Source: Trema orientale (taxonomy: Eukaryota; Streptophyta; Magnoliopsida; Rosales; Cannabaceae). From it: DNA of 64,000 nucleotides. This document shows positions 1 to 12,517 of this stretch, in pieces; the stretch's first letter is position 1; the number at the start of each line of letters is the position of its first letter. The notes under the pieces are model-generated. The model was given only the letters and a program-made list of their open reading frames with translations, made no database searches and was not told the DNA's origin. The position numbers and the translations under genes were made by a program. The DNA lies in the NCBI GenBank assembly GCA_002914845.1, contig JXTC01000368.1, positions 137,003-201,002 on the forward strand, written 5' to 3'.

Positions 1-520
1 TGTTAAGTTTTTCTTTCGATGCAAGAATGTGTTGTGGTAAGGAGACTATATATATGTAGCATTATGGGAGTAGGCAGGGGGAAAGGAAATTTCGGCTATT
101 TTTCCTACGTGTGTGTAGTTTTGCTTTGACCAAGTGGGTCAGAGTTTGAAATTCTCACTACGACTCAGAAGAGGGACGTCTATGTTTAGAAAGATTTTAA
201 CGAGTTGTTTGGTATGTCTTTGACCAATAATGTTAAAAGGAGCATGGATTAATATTTTTGTTTAGATGCTCATTATTAAATTAAAAATTAAATTTCTTAA
301 TTATGGTGCTTGATAATGGGTTTTTGGTTCCTTCCAAAAAAAAAAAAAATGAGTTTTTGGTGTTTATAGACTACTTTTTGGTAATAGTACTACAGGTACT
401 TTTAGGAAAGTACATAAATTAAAAACGTGCATATATATATCGAGTATAAGTAGGTGGCTGTGCTTTTGACCAATAGTGCTAAAGCATATTAGCTTTTTAG
501 CTTGAAATGTTGATGTATTC
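1..520 (-). promoter_or_regulatory. Upstream region of an off-window TYDC copy (TYDC-0)
   Basis: Bases 1-95 are identical to 24497-24591, the proximal promoter and 5' UTR start of TYDC-1, and are close to the reverse complement of the TYDC-4 promoter at 58655-58748. A TATA-like stretch lies at about 46-57 and a CTTTGACCAAG motif near 125-135. Two copies of TTTGACCAAT, a W-box core joined to a CCAAT box, lie at 219-228 and 465-474. I infer that a minus-strand TYDC coding region begins roughly 200 bases left of the window; it cannot be seen here. Confidence 0.75.
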
Positions 521-1354
521 TGACTAGTTTAATTAAAAAAACGAAAAGAGAGAGTCGTGGAGTGCGTCATTTTCATATTATTGTAAGAGATCTATTTCAG
601 TAACACCGCGTTTTTTTTCCCCCGAAAGAAACACTGCGCACGTTTTTAGGTCTGTTATATGGTTATGTTTTTAGATTTTTACGTTTTCTTCCAAACGACT
701 TGACATTACTCACTCTTGATATAATATCTAGTACTTTTGATATCTTATCTACCACTTAATAATTAGAGTTTTTTTGTTTTCCCTTCTTTTTTACTAAGTC
801 GCTTGACACCTAGCGTTCTTGAATTAAGAGTATATATATAAGTCATTTTAGACTTCTATTTTTTTAAAATAGTTTTATTTACTTAATTACTTTCAAATAA
901 AAGGATGTATTTCCTAAAATTCACTATGAAAAGTATATATTTCACATACTTTCCTAAAAATTATAAGGTAAACTAGAAGCTTAATAAATAACTAATAAAT
1001 TTAATAGATCAATCATACGATTTGAAAAGTTCAATAGAAACTGTTTTCAGAACAAAATCAATTAGTTTTAGAGTTTAATACCATAAAATCAAATCAACTT
1101 ACAGAAATCAATTTAACAAAAATAAGAAATATGTTCCGAGATTAGTTGTCTCAATTAAAGTCAATGAGATTATTTCGACTTTTAAAGTACTTTCTCAACA
1201 ATTGTTGGACGTTTAGTAATGAGTTTTTTTTTTTTTTTTTGTTTTTTGTTTTATAGACTATTTTATGGTAATAGTATCACAGGAACTTTAGAAAATCTTT
1301 GCATGTAACGTCCATATTAATTTTTTTTTTCAAGTAGTGGTTATATTTTTTTAC

Positions 1355-2232
1355 TAGGGGTAGTAATTCGTATTGTCGTGCTATATTCATGTCGTATCGA
1401 TATATATATGTATAATGAGCAAATACCAAACCCAAATACAAGTCACATTTATTATTCATGTCATCATTTGTGAACCCATATCCAACACACTAAATAATTA
1501 GTTAACTAATGAACGACATATTTAACACCTTATTCAAACAAGTCGTATTCACGTCATATCCAATCTAACACGATATGCTTACTTATTTACTAGTTAGCTC
1601 ATTAATTAAACTCAATTTTAACTTTTTGATGCTAAATATATATGTCCTATTTAGTTCAATCTGATAAAACCTATTAACTTAATAAGTTTATTATGTTAGT
1701 TTATTTTATATTCTCAATATAACTTGATATAATCTATTAATTTATTTAATATTTCCAATACAACCAATCAACTATAATCACTCTAATAAATATAATATAT
1801 AATCCTGAGTTTAAAACCTAAAAAGAAATAAAAAAACTTTTAAGTTTCAGTATATAAAATATCATAAGCAAGTTTTAAGTCTTAACATATACAATATAAT
1901 ACAAATTATCAAGAATTTTATTTATTTTTTTAATAGAAATGCCCTTCCAAAAAGTGGATGAATATTATCAAACAGTGAAAAATAAGATAACAGTTATACA
2001 AATCTATAGAAGGAAAGTCCCAGACTATCCCTATTAACCTAAGGATATAAAGTATCAAGAAATTTAATCATATAAAATGTGACAATTTCTGGTTTAGCAA
2101 GTTAATTCAATTTTAACATGTTGTTTTATCGTGTATAATCAAGTTTAATGTGTTTTAATTTGAACTTATTTAAGACAAACTAAAACTTATTAATTTGAAT
2201 TATATTATCTTGTTATCTGGATTGTCACCCTA
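1355..2232. mobile_element. hAT-like non-autonomous element, left-arm copy
   Basis: The termini TAGGGGTAGTAATTCG and (reverse complement) TAGGGTGACAATCC are imperfect inverted repeats of the TAGGGGTG type common in plant hAT elements. The flanking 8-mers TTTTTTAC and TTTTTAAC match at seven of eight positions. Length is 878 bp and no coding sequence is visible. The same element, also 878 bp, is at 56495-57372 in the other arm, so it inserted before the inverted duplication. Confidence 0.7.
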
Positions 2233-2684
2233 TTTTTAACCAATAGCGCTAATAAAGGGCTAGTCATTATTAGTCGAAAAGTATATTAGCTTTTTAGCTT
2301 GAGTTGTTGATTTATTCTGACTAGTTAATTAAATAAAAATAAAAGAGAGAATTATGTAAAGTAAATTATTTCCACAATGTTATAAGAAATATGTTTCAAA
2401 TTAATCAGTCGTGCCAATTAAATTCAATGAGATTATTAAAACTTTGTTCCGCAAATTGCAAATTTCCCATCCAACTAAATTTTCAAGCCAATACACCATT
2501 TATTTTTCAAAATTCCATGTACTTTTCTTACTTTATTTATTTATTTGTTTGACCGACTTTTCTCACCTTATAAAACAAATACTAAGAGCATCTCCAATCA
2601 TACGGCAAAATGCCGTTTTTGCTAGAAATGGAGTAGGCTGGGCTCTCCAACCCAACTGCAAATTCTGCAGCAAAATGCGGGTGA

Positions 2685-2722
2685 GCTACAGTGCCGCGCT
2701 ATTAATAGCGCGGCACTGTAGC
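2685..2722. repeat. Perfect 38-bp GC-rich palindrome inside MITE
   Basis: The sequence begins GCTACAGTGCCGCGCTA, ends with its exact reverse complement and has no loop. It could extrude as a cruciform or fold as a hairpin if transcribed. It lies 20 bases from the single unresolved base at 2743, where the assembly probably stalled. Confidence 0.9.
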
Positions 2723-2742
2723 AGAACGCCATTTTGCCTTTT

Positions 2743-2743
2743 N
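2743..2743. other. Single unresolved base, probable contig join
   Basis: A lone n inside the MITE. Some scaffolders write a single n where two contigs are predicted to overlap but could not be merged, so the local MITE length may be wrong. Confidence 0.6.
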
Positions 2744-3083
2744 AATTGTTTAAATAAAATATTTATAGAGAGATAAGGGGTAAAAAAGAGATTTAGGTAA
2801 AAGATAAAAAGAATATTATTTTTTGTTGTAGAGAATATCATTTTTGGTGTAGTATTTGGAGTAATGGGTTGGAGATGGAAAAAAAATATAGGGTAAAGTT
2901 ACTGCATTTTAAAGTTTTAGTTGCTGCAAAATAGAGTTCCTGGTTGGAGATGGCCTAAACATGATAAATATAGTGTCTTTGAGAGCTCTAAAATTATTTA
3001 TTCGATTGATATTAAATGCCACCTAACACGCACGCGCGCAAGGATATATGATTATTGTGTAAGATCCTTTTCAAATATAGATA

Positions 3084-3273
3084 AGGCCCGTTTGGCACAG
3101 CTTTCAAAGATCTTTTAGGGCTCAAAAGATCTTTTAAGAGTGTTTGGATGAATTTTTAGAAGATCTTTTTTTATCCAAAAGATCTTTTTAAAGAAGCACG
3201 GACCTACCATCTTTTTTAGGAAGATCTTTTTATACTTTTACTTCAAGAAGTAAAAGCTATCCCAAACAGGCCC
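3084..3273. mobile_element. 190-bp MITE with GGCCTGTTTGG-type ends
   Basis: The ends AGGCCCGTTTGGCACAGCTTT and (reverse complement) GGGCCTGTTTGGGATAGCTTT form an imperfect 21-bp inverted repeat. Comparison with the empty site near 55833 in the opposite arm shows a 3-bp ATA duplication (3081-3083 and 3274-3276). The inside is rich in AAAGATCTTTT. Superfamily uncertain. Confidence 0.75.
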
Positions 3274-3527
3274 ATAGTCCTGTACGGAAAAAGAATACGG
3301 CCAGTTTATATACGAGTATAATGAGATATATATTTTTTAATAAGTTGAAAATTACTTCATTTGAAAGGCACAAAGAGTATAATACAATACGTATTTTTTT
3401 ATGCCTACAAAATACTTTTAGTAATTTATTATGCTTATAATAATTTTTATTTTTCTTTCCAAATTAATTTATTTTTATCCAATAGGAATTTTAAGTCATT
3501 ATTTATAGGTATTGCAGATTTTATCAT

Positions 3528-3661
3528 GACTTATTTGATATTGTTAGTATCAAAAGTTGATATAACAACGAGATTGATGATTTACGGAGAAAATGACTTA
3601 TTTGATATTGTTGATACCGAAAGTTAGTATAACAACAAGATTGATGATTAATGGAGAAAAC
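3528..3661. repeat. Two 67-bp tandem units at solo LTR start
   Basis: Units 3528-3594 and 3595-3661 both begin GACTTATTTGATATTGTT and run through an ACAACRAGATTGATGAT segment. Reverse copies lie at about 55497-55575, so the duplication predates the inverted duplication. The second unit contains the likely TGTTGATACC start of the LTR. Confidence 0.75.
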
Positions 3662-3921
3662 AAAGAATTATAAAGAAAGAATATAACAGTTTTAGAGTGG
3701 TTCAGCCTTTCGATATAATGCTTACGTCTACTATAGTCACTATTATCCTATTATCCTCTTTGTTTGCTGGTTTATAGAAAAAGTGTTCAGGGGATCCCCT
3801 TCTCTGTTAATGAGCCTACAAGGGTGTTCAAGAATCCCTTTCTTTATTAGTGAGCCCTGTATTTATAATCTTTTTAGATTAGGGTTTCTGCTACAGATAT
3901 AGTAACAAAATATTTGAATTT
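3609..3921. mobile_element. Solo LTR, left half (split by Tekay insertion)
   Basis: Begins TGTTGATACC and shares landmarks with the LTRs of the Tat element at 33311 and 42160: TTGGTATAACAACAAGAT-like start, GCCTACGTCCACTATAGTC-like block, later GAGATCTGCTCGTT. It is cut at AATTT (3917-3921) by the 17.3-kb Tekay element and resumes at 21194. The uninterrupted copy is in the right arm at about 54740-55497. No internal retrotransposon genes accompany it. Confidence 0.65.
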
Positions 3922-5944
3922 TGTCACGACCCAAAACCCGGGCCAGTGGCAGAAGGGGAATTTCACAAAGATGAAAAATTCCTTGATTTATTTGAAAAAT
4001 GTCTAAAAAGTTTTAGTTTTGTAACAGTCCATTATAATAAAATATTTGGAATTTCACCCTGAGAACCTCTCCCACAGTTCGTATACACCATTAAACATAG
4101 ACCGAATAATAATTGAAAGGCATGAAATCAAATAAAAGTCTAAGCATCATCATTATCCACAACAAAAGTTAAATACCAGAATGACATACATAAGTTCACA
4201 CACAAATTAGAAAGTAGTAATCTTAGTTCAATGCTAATACAAAACTCCAAACAGTCCAAACACCACAACAGTTGACTTCTAGCATTACCAAGAGATGAAC
4301 TATAATTAGGATGGCCTCTTACTCTTCTTGATCACCAAGATCGCAGTGGACACCACCTGAGGAAGGGAGAAACGGAGTGAGCATACAATGCCCAGTAGGA
4401 AAAAAATTACCTCGAAGAAAAACAGTTCAGTGATAGAAAACTCATACATGGCTAGTTCAAATCCAAAACATACTCACACACATATATATAATCCAAACCG
4501 GAGATCCATATGTATAAAATAGTGTAATCAAAACTATCAATCCATATGCACATGACATAAATCAATCCATACCCATGAGCTCACATCCTCTTATCTATGG
4601 AAAACAAGGATGATGACACTAATTGTGCCTAACAGCCTGCCTGACACCTAAGCCCATACCTGGAGGGGACACCCGTGTGTCGCCTACCAAACCTGGAGGG
4701 GCAATCGAATTGCCTACACCTGCCAAATGGGGAGGTAATCAGAAGAACAAATTCCGCGCGGGTTTACGGACTCTGCACCGACGGTGGAGCACGCAGCGCC
4801 ACACTGTAAACCCACGATACTAACACGGTGCTCATGTGTGATTCTATGACACGTGCAATACAGAACTGAAATGTAAAAACTACTGTACTCTGGTTTTTCA
4901 GTAAAATATGCATAATAGAGTTTTATAGAAAAATGGACAGCATAACAGCTCTATTTTGATATACCCAAAATAACTTGCACATAGCAAATTCCCAGAGCAG
5001 TACAGTATGTATCACACAATCAGATTCCATCACATATAATTCAAATAATAAAAAACGCACTTATTCTCAGAAAATAAGTTTTAACTCAAAAACGGTATAA
5101 AACAAAGGTAATTGAACCCCTACCTCACCAGAATAGAGATACCATGCTATTGAGTCCTCAAGGTGTCGTTGACAATCGTCCGGAAGGTCGAGAACCAATT
5201 CCGAGCCCTCGATCGTCCTCTTGCGAAAAGTCAACTTCTCATCGGAGCTTCAACTCCACAAACGGACCTCTTCACTGAATTCCTAGCACCCAAAATAGCT
5301 ACGTTAGACATATAACTTGTCCAATTCGGGTCCGGGTCCGGGTCCATACCGGACCAGTGGCACGCAAAAAGAGACAAAATCTCGACCATCCGATCTTGAT
5401 TTTTGTGCCCATCACCAAACAACACAATATATATATATCAAACTTCACCATTTTTCGAGTACATTCCAAAAATGAGGTCAAAAACACAATCCAACGGCCG
5501 TATTAAAAAGATCAAGCTTAAACTCAAAATACCCAAAAATGGCAACTTTTGATTCGGACAGTATGGGGTTGAGATATATATACCTTGACGATCCTTGCGA
5601 CGATACGAATCCAACGGGACCGGTTTGGAGTCAAATGGTGGCCGGAATCTTCGCCGGCGGCCAAATGGCTCTTTTCTCTCCTCCGGCGGCGGCGGCTGCT
5701 CTGGCGGCTTTGCAACTGGCCGGCGTCAACTCGCGGTGGCCTGGGGACGACTCACCGGTAGTCGCGCGGCTGGAGGACGGCGCAACGTGGTGGTCACTTC
5801 CTTCGGCGAGCTTCGACCGAGCGACCAGACAGAGAGAGAGATCGGGCTGGGAGAGAGAGGGAGAAATATACATATATAATTTAAATTTTATTTTATATAT
5901 AAGGTCAAAAGCCCATTTTGCCCCTAAAAAAATAGGGTTTTACA
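3922..5944 (-). repeat. Tekay 3' LTR (left copy)
   Basis: Starts TGTCACGACC and ends TTTTACA on the plus strand, and is colinear with 19151-21193. It contains GC-rich segments with open frames (such as 5539-5961 and 5595-5879) that are not conserved between the two LTRs and are not genes. Confidence 0.9.
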
Positions 5945-6002
5945 TTCTCCCCTCCTTATAGAAATTTCGTCCCGAAATTCAAGGTACAAGTCAAGGTTTA
6001 CA

Positions 6003-6695
6003 TCACAGTACAACTTCTAACTGAAAGTTAAACAAATGAGGATACTTCTCGTACATCTCCGTTCCGAGTTCCCAAGTAGCCTCGTCTTCTTTGTGATGTT
6101 CCCAAAGCACCTTGACAAGTGGAATCTCTCTGTTGCGAAGAAGCACCTTCAATTCTCTTGCCAACAAGCGAACAGGCTGCTCTTCATAGGACACATCTTC
6201 TTGGATCGGTACGTGCACGTACTGGATAACATGAGATGAGTCCGGCGTGTACTTCTTCAACATCGACACGTGAAGCACATTATACACATGACCCAACTGT
6301 GCAGGTAGATTCAAGCGATACGCCACTGGTCCAATTCTCTCAGTGATCTCAAAGGGACTAACATACCTTGGAGCAAGCTTACCTTTAACTCCAAATCTTG
6401 TAACACCTCGCCTTGGAGTCACTTTCAAGAATACGGAATCACTAGTATCAGACTCTACCTCACGCCTCTTAGGGTTAGCATAAATCTTCTGACGACTCTG
6501 AATCTATTTGAGTCTCTCTTGGATATCCTTGATCTTCTCAGTGGTCTCCTCAATCAGTTCAGGTCCAAGAGTAACATGCTCTTCTGGTTCTGCCCAACGC
6601 AAAGACGATCTACACAGCCTTCCATACAGTACTTCACATGGAGCCATACCCACACTGGTTTGGTAACTGTTATTGTAAGTAAATTCCACAAAAGG
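6003..6695 (-). pseudogene. Tekay integrase C-terminal part and chromodomain-like tail (fragment)
   Basis: Reads from the end of the integrase core (EFTYNNSYQTSVGMAPCEVL) through a GKLAPRYVSPFEI motif, PAQLGHVYNVLHVSMLKKY, and a tail with IPLVKVLWEHH, EDEATWE and YPHLF, which is the group II chromodomain-like tail of Tekay elements. There is a stop between the two open parts (6429-6503). The reading frame is cut at 6695, where it joins LTR sequence of the nested element without an N gap. The upstream core is missing; the zinc-binding part is inverted at 14980-15384. Confidence 0.85.
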
Positions 6696-8298
6696 CGTAA
6701 GTATGTGAATGCATGCAAATGCTATATGAATGACAGAATAGTGATATGCACCATTTCTACAAAATCACAAAATAACCATACAGTATTCTTTAATCAATCC
6801 ACTTTCAGTCCTTAAAACTGAGTTCTCAAATCATTTTGGATTTTTCTTAAAATTTCGGCATTATAATAGCCATTTTTGATCAAAACCCAAAAATCCAATT
6901 TCCTGCAGAAAACGGTTTGAAACAGTATAAATGACACGCCAACCAGTGTGACGTGTCTCCCATGTAGTTTATGTCTCAAATCAGGTCAAAAACAGATATA
7001 AACACAATTTTTATAAATAATTTCACAAAATTCCATATTTATCAAAAATATGTAAATTTATAAATTAAACTAATTTTAGAATCAAGTAATCGAATCCCTA
7101 CCTCAATTGAGTGTCCAAATAGAGTTAGGGCTATGGAGAAAGTTTGGCGTCGTTTTCGGATTTCGTCACATTCACTTGAAAAGTTTACTTTTCAAACGGA
7201 GCCTCAGATTGAAAAACAGAGGTCACCACTGAATTCAGAACACTCAAAAACGTAGGGTTAGACACCAAGTTTGTCGAAAAGGGGTCCCGGCGCGGGAATG
7301 GCCCGTGGCACGCAAAACGGTGCAATTCACGAACTATTTCTCGATTTTTGTGTCACTTCAGAAAAATAGTGATATTTTATAAAATTCATGTCCCGACCTC
7401 ACTGAGTCCAAATTCGAAATCAGAACTCAGTTTTGAGGTCTCTAGCACTAAATGGGCTCAAAATCCATAAATAACAAAAATGTCTCATTTTTTTGAAAAT
7501 AATTAGAATAATACCACTTTTTTTTCGTTTCGAAAATTAATGCTCTTCTGGTTACTATTTTAACACTTCGAAACCAAAAATTTTCTTGTTTTAATCTCCT
7601 CTAGCACATGGTATAATTTTCTCGGATAAATTAGCTAAATTTCGAATGATTACGAAAATGTCATAATAATAAAATAATATTAAATTGCTACAGTAACCAA
7701 CTTCTCACTGGAGCCGTGTTAGACGACGAGAATTGTCGGAAATGAAAGCTGGAGTCGAGACGAGCTGAATGGCGCCGAAATTGTGGCGAAAGGTGGCCGA
7801 AATCTTCTCCGGCGAGTGATTCTTCCGCGGCAGTTTTTCGCTGTTTTCTGGCCATCGGCAGCTCTGTTGCGGCTGATTCCAGTGGCGGCAGCTTCGTCCG
7901 GTGACAGCGTACCAACGCCGGGTGGTGGCGAGCTCCAACGATAGCTGGAGGAGGAGCGGCGGTGGTCAGAAACTTATGGTCTTCGCGGGGACCTAGTGGA
8001 AGAAGAAGAGAAAAATGAGGGATTTAAAGGAAATTTTTAAAACTGTAGCGCCACGTGTCAGCACCAGAATCAATGGGCACTATTTTGGTTATTTGCACTT
8101 TGACCCCTTTCCTGAAAATCTTTTCAAAAATACCCTTAAATAATTACGTTTTGACCCCAATTTTCAAACTTTTCTTGCACTTTCGCCCAAATGAACCTAG
8201 ACACTATTTCGTCCAAATTCATCTAATAATTCAATTTTTTTTTGAAAATAAGTGATCAAAAGACCAAAATACCCTTGTTTAAATTAAGAGATTTTACA
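6696..8298 (-). repeat. Truncated LTR of the LARD
   Basis: Colinear with 13360-14979 of the complete LTR, with small differences. Its outer 842 bases are missing at the 6695/6696 junction. Open frames such as 7688-7938 lie in the GC-rich part of the LTR and are not genes. Confidence 0.85.
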
Positions 8299-11200
8299 TC
8301 CTTCCCTCCTTAAAAGAATTTCGTCCCGAAATCAAATATAAGGCAGAGGTACAAGTAAAACAATAAGGGATATTAGTCAAAAGAGAGGGTGATCACTGAT
8401 CATAGAGTGTAGGAGTAGCAAGTTAATTATTGATTTGATCAAGAAGTGTGAAACATACACTTCTCACTTGGTGTTAGGGCTCCGCCAATATACCAATGCC
8501 ATACAAAGGTATGCGATAAAGACGTATACAAATAGATATGGAATCGCGAGAGGACTCATCAATAGGCATAAGGCCTTTACACAAGAGATTTTGAAACGAT
8601 GATCCCAAGTGAAACAGTAATGTTAAGCAAGACTAGAAGTCGAAAACATATGACTCCTATGATCAGAACAGTGATTGTTAGGCACCAATACAGTATAGCA
8701 GACCAAATGTCAGGTATGTACAATACCGTCCCTAGATCACACCAGATCAATAACACACTGGGACAATTCTATTTGTCTACAGCTAAACTTGGTCCTAATC
8801 AATCACTGAGTCCAAAGACTCTAACAAGCTTCTCATCAAGACAAGATTGCTCCTTAACAGGGTTTCAAATGGGAAAAAAATACACTTGTGTTACACCAGA
8901 CACAAGATAGACGAGTTTAGAGGTCAAAAACGACAACAAGAGTATAATGACATAAGTCATTTACTGTTCCTCATAATGAGTGAGTAATGATCATGTACAC
9001 AAGACATCCTAGTCAAGGACAAGACTAGAATTACCATGAATGGAAACCTCCAACACAGAAGCACATAGCACAACAAATGCCAATAGAACCACAACAGTCC
9101 AAGCATATAAAATGCAAGTATCCATATAACAAATATTGTCCAAAGACTTCTCAAGTCTTTTATCCGAGGTAATATCACAGGGTATTAACTCATACTATAA
9201 TTAAACCCAGAGAATCTCAAAGTCGCTTTGTCCAACATAAGATTATAATAACAATTCCTAAATCATCAATTACCTCCAAAGACTCTCTAAGTCTTTGGTA
9301 CAAAAGAAAGTCATATAAAAATGACTCAATACCCAATACACAAATACAACTGTTATCAACACTACAATGCCCCAGAAATAAGGTTCCAATAGAATAGGCT
9401 GTCTCTGCAGCGATACCTGTCTCCTATTTAACCTCATTTTGTTTTAAAATCATAAACAATTTTTCGAAAATATTTTTGAAAACATGTGACACAAAATCAG
9501 GGGCATATAGGAATACTACACCAGTTCACAATAAGGTTTCACCTTGGCCATTAGTAAACCAAACTTGAACTTTAAGTATTCCTTTTTGAATATATAATAA
9601 CAAGAGTCCAACAACTCTTAATATAGACTCATGAGTAAACTGATCCATATGTCATCAATTATGCCATCATAATGATGCTTAGATCTCTCTCAAATCAAGT
9701 AATGAGTCACAAGCTGAACTCAATACTAACGAACTCAACGATGACTCTAATCCATAATAAATTATAACAAGAGTCTCTAAAATTCCCAAAAATTAATACA
9801 AGCAAAGTACCACAGGTAGTACTTACTTACTAATGCCAAGAAGAAATACATCGACAAGATTGAATTTTGTCGTCATTAGTCAATCAATTTAGCATCCAAT
9901 AAACTAATTCCATCCATTAAGCTAAGTAGGATAAGAAGAAATTTTTCGCTTGATATATAGTTTATTAGTTAAACTATTAAGTACTTAAAATATGTCAACT
10001 TTTTTTAAATCCTAGTTAAATATAACAGAAATTTTCTTAAAATTTTCAAAACTTTTCCGTAATTTTCAAACATGTCTCTCTAAGAGATTCAAAAATTTAT
10101 TTTCTTTTTGTTGGTAAACCACGTTATGCAATTAATTTCCCATAGTTCTTTATTATTGAAGAACTTTAGGTAACGTTCTAGTGAGGCTTTCTTTAATATT
10201 TATAACTTTGAGGTACCACACTCTGACAATTTTATTAAAAACGGTTTTAAAAGCTATTTTAACAATAGGAAGAACCTATAAAGTATTTTAGAAAATAATA
10301 GAATGTGTCAAGTGTATATATATAAATATATATATATATATTTTAACATCACACAAATTGTAAAACATGTTTATAGAAAATAATCTTTTCGTGTAGCCAA
10401 TCGACTTATAATATGCACAACTCCATGAGTTTAAAAGTTTTATTCATGTTTTCAAAGGAAATACCATTCATTAATATGCATACTCAAAATTTTATCAAAT
10501 GCTAAATCAGGTATATCAATCCATAACCCTTATCTATTTGAAAATCCAAGTTTTATGTATCAAATAGTTAAAATTTTAATTTCAGATAAAATGATATGTA
10601 TCATCATGCACCACCTAAGTCTTTTCAGGGCTTAGGTATTCAAAACCAAAATTATAGTTATTCAAAGTTCATATAAAATACCATCCCAAGTCTCCAACAC
10701 GACGAGTTCCCAATACTTAGGATATCAAATCAAATCAACCACACAAGTACTCAATCATCTAATTGAGACCAACAAGGTGAAGTCATCCCAGTTTGACTTA
10801 TCCAATAAATTGAAAACCAAGGATTTTAACAATCCAATGAACAATAACATCATGTACACTTCAATTTTTATAAGCAAGTCACATACACAATAGAGAAATT
10901 TGAAAGGATAAACATATCCAAACAACAAGGTAAATAAAGTCATAATAACAAGATTTTACAAAATTTTCAATTTAAGTTTTCAAAATATAAAATTTCTCCA
11001 TTTACACAAGATTCCATACATGCTAGCAAAACTAATTTTACTTAGCAAAATCCTTGTAACAAGACATTATACATTTGATTTTCAGAAATATATGTATAAG
11101 CTTCCAAGAATTTACATGCATAACATATAAAATCATACTAATGATTCCTTTAAAACAATACGAACTTTTTGCCAAAAGTTCTCACATAATTTTTCCATAA

Positions 11201-12517
11201 ACATTTTATGTTTATTTTCAAGTCAATTTATAAATTATTTTTCCAAAGCTTTCTTTAGATTCCAAATCATGTGACAAATATAAACTCAGTAATTTTTAAC
11301 AACTGTATCTACTATATTCAAAACTAAGAAAATATTTAGGAACTTTATCTTTAAATTAACAACACTAAATATGCAATGAGACCTTACTAGTATCACAACT
11401 AGTTTTAAATAAAGCAATTATTTAAATCTTATATTCCTGGTAATTTCACAAACCTTAAATTCAAGTAGTATTATTAATTTTAAACTATATATTCCTTGTA
11501 AAATATGAATCACACACACCTAACTATTAATCCGAATTAAAACGTATATAGTTCCTTTGAAAATAAAGATGATACATTGGTCAAATGCAAATGTCTAGCT
11601 CATTCAAGACTAAAATTATCAAATGGGAATTTTCCAAACTTTCAAAACCAATTAATCAGGTTTTAATTCTAACCAATTTTAAAAATTTCTAAAATTTCTA
11701 CATTTAAGGGCCACACAAATAAATTTGGTAACTAATGCAATGCAACATTCAAGCAAACATTACATATCATACCAATTAGTCAATCCACAAGCAATATCTC
11801 ATACAGAAAGATATTATCAATTTAAAAATGCTCAGCATAAACATCAATCACCAACTTATTAATCCAACTAGATTCCACTAATTCAAGAATTTCCTTACAA
11901 AAATTAAACTTGGTAAGACTGGAAAAGAACATTTTTTGTTTTTCAAGTTCATATTATTAAATCAATCCATGAATGAAAATTAATATATCCTGACCATCCA
12001 AAAGTTCTATTAATACACGATATAAGACCATGGAAACGATTTATCAAACATTCAAACTGATTAATCACACACAAACAATTTCCAAGAAATTCAAATCACA
12101 ATCCCACAAGCACAAATAATGTCAAGTCATGCCAATCAAGATACAAGACACTGTAGCTATCTTAGAGCCTATGAGGTTCGTATAGCTTATCGCCATAATG
12201 GACATAGGAGTACAAGAGTGAATGTCCATTTGAGTTGAGAATTTCGACAGAAGTAGAATTTACTAGTCTCTTGTCATCCCCGACACTTCTGAGACTAGAA
12301 TTTCAGAGCTATAACTATCTCAAGGATACCAGAGTTCCACTTTAGGCAGGTAAACGAAGGATTCAGAATGAATCAGAGCAAAGTCAACATATTTAGCCAA
12401 TTCCTAAATGACGTGTGAAGTATTTGTCAAACACTTTTCCAAAACCCTTTTTAAACACCAAAATATCACAGGCAAGATCCCAGACGGATCTGAAGCCTAA
12501 AGCTCTGATACCAAAAC
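8299..12517. other. LARD internal region, no protein genes
   Basis: 4.2 kb of AT-rich sequence bounded by the polypurine tract complement on the left and the tRNA-Met primer site on the right. The few open frames (8599-8910, 8957-9178, 10755-10943) show no retrotransposon motifs. Any packaging or dimerisation signals would be on the minus strand near 12500, but I cannot identify them. Confidence 0.75.
12502..12513 (-). promoter_or_regulatory. Primer binding site (initiator tRNA-Met)
   Basis: TGGTATCAGAGC on the minus strand, four bases from the LTR start at 12518. This is the usual plant retrotransposon primer site complementary to the 3' end of initiator tRNA-Met. It fixes the element's orientation as minus. 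Confidence 0.85.

Larger units (their letters stand above)
2586..2955. mobile_element. Tourist-like (PIF/Harbinger) MITE
   Basis: The ends are GAGCATCTCCAA and TTGGAGATGGCC, flanked by a 3-bp TAA duplication (2583-2585 and 2956-2958). The opposite arm (near 55945) has the uninterrupted site, so this is a left-arm insertion made after the duplication. TIR sequence and TSD fit PIF/Harbinger MITEs. It contains a perfect 38-bp palindrome and an unresolved base at 2743. Confidence 0.8.
1..3921. repeat. Left arm of large inverted duplication, distal part
   Basis: This stretch matches the reverse complement of 55072-58748 along its whole length, with many substitutions and indels (by eye roughly 85-90% identical). 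It carries two insertions missing on the other side (2586-2955 and 3084-3273). It holds no gene. The spurious reading frames at 2411-2776 and 3361-3627 have mirror copies at 55904-56110 and 55379-55744 only because the DNA is duplicated. The arm continues at 21194 after the retrotransposon nest. Confidence 0.9.

Noticed and set aside
3361-3627. Small frame with a mirror copy at 55379-55744
   Set aside because: Low-complexity AT-rich translation, conserved only because the arms are duplicated; part of it is the 67-bp tandem repeat at the LTR start.
5539-5961. 140-codon frame and overlapping frames in the Tekay LTR end
   Set aside because: Lies wholly within the LTR; the partner LTR (20820-21121) breaks the same frames, so they reflect GC-rich composition.
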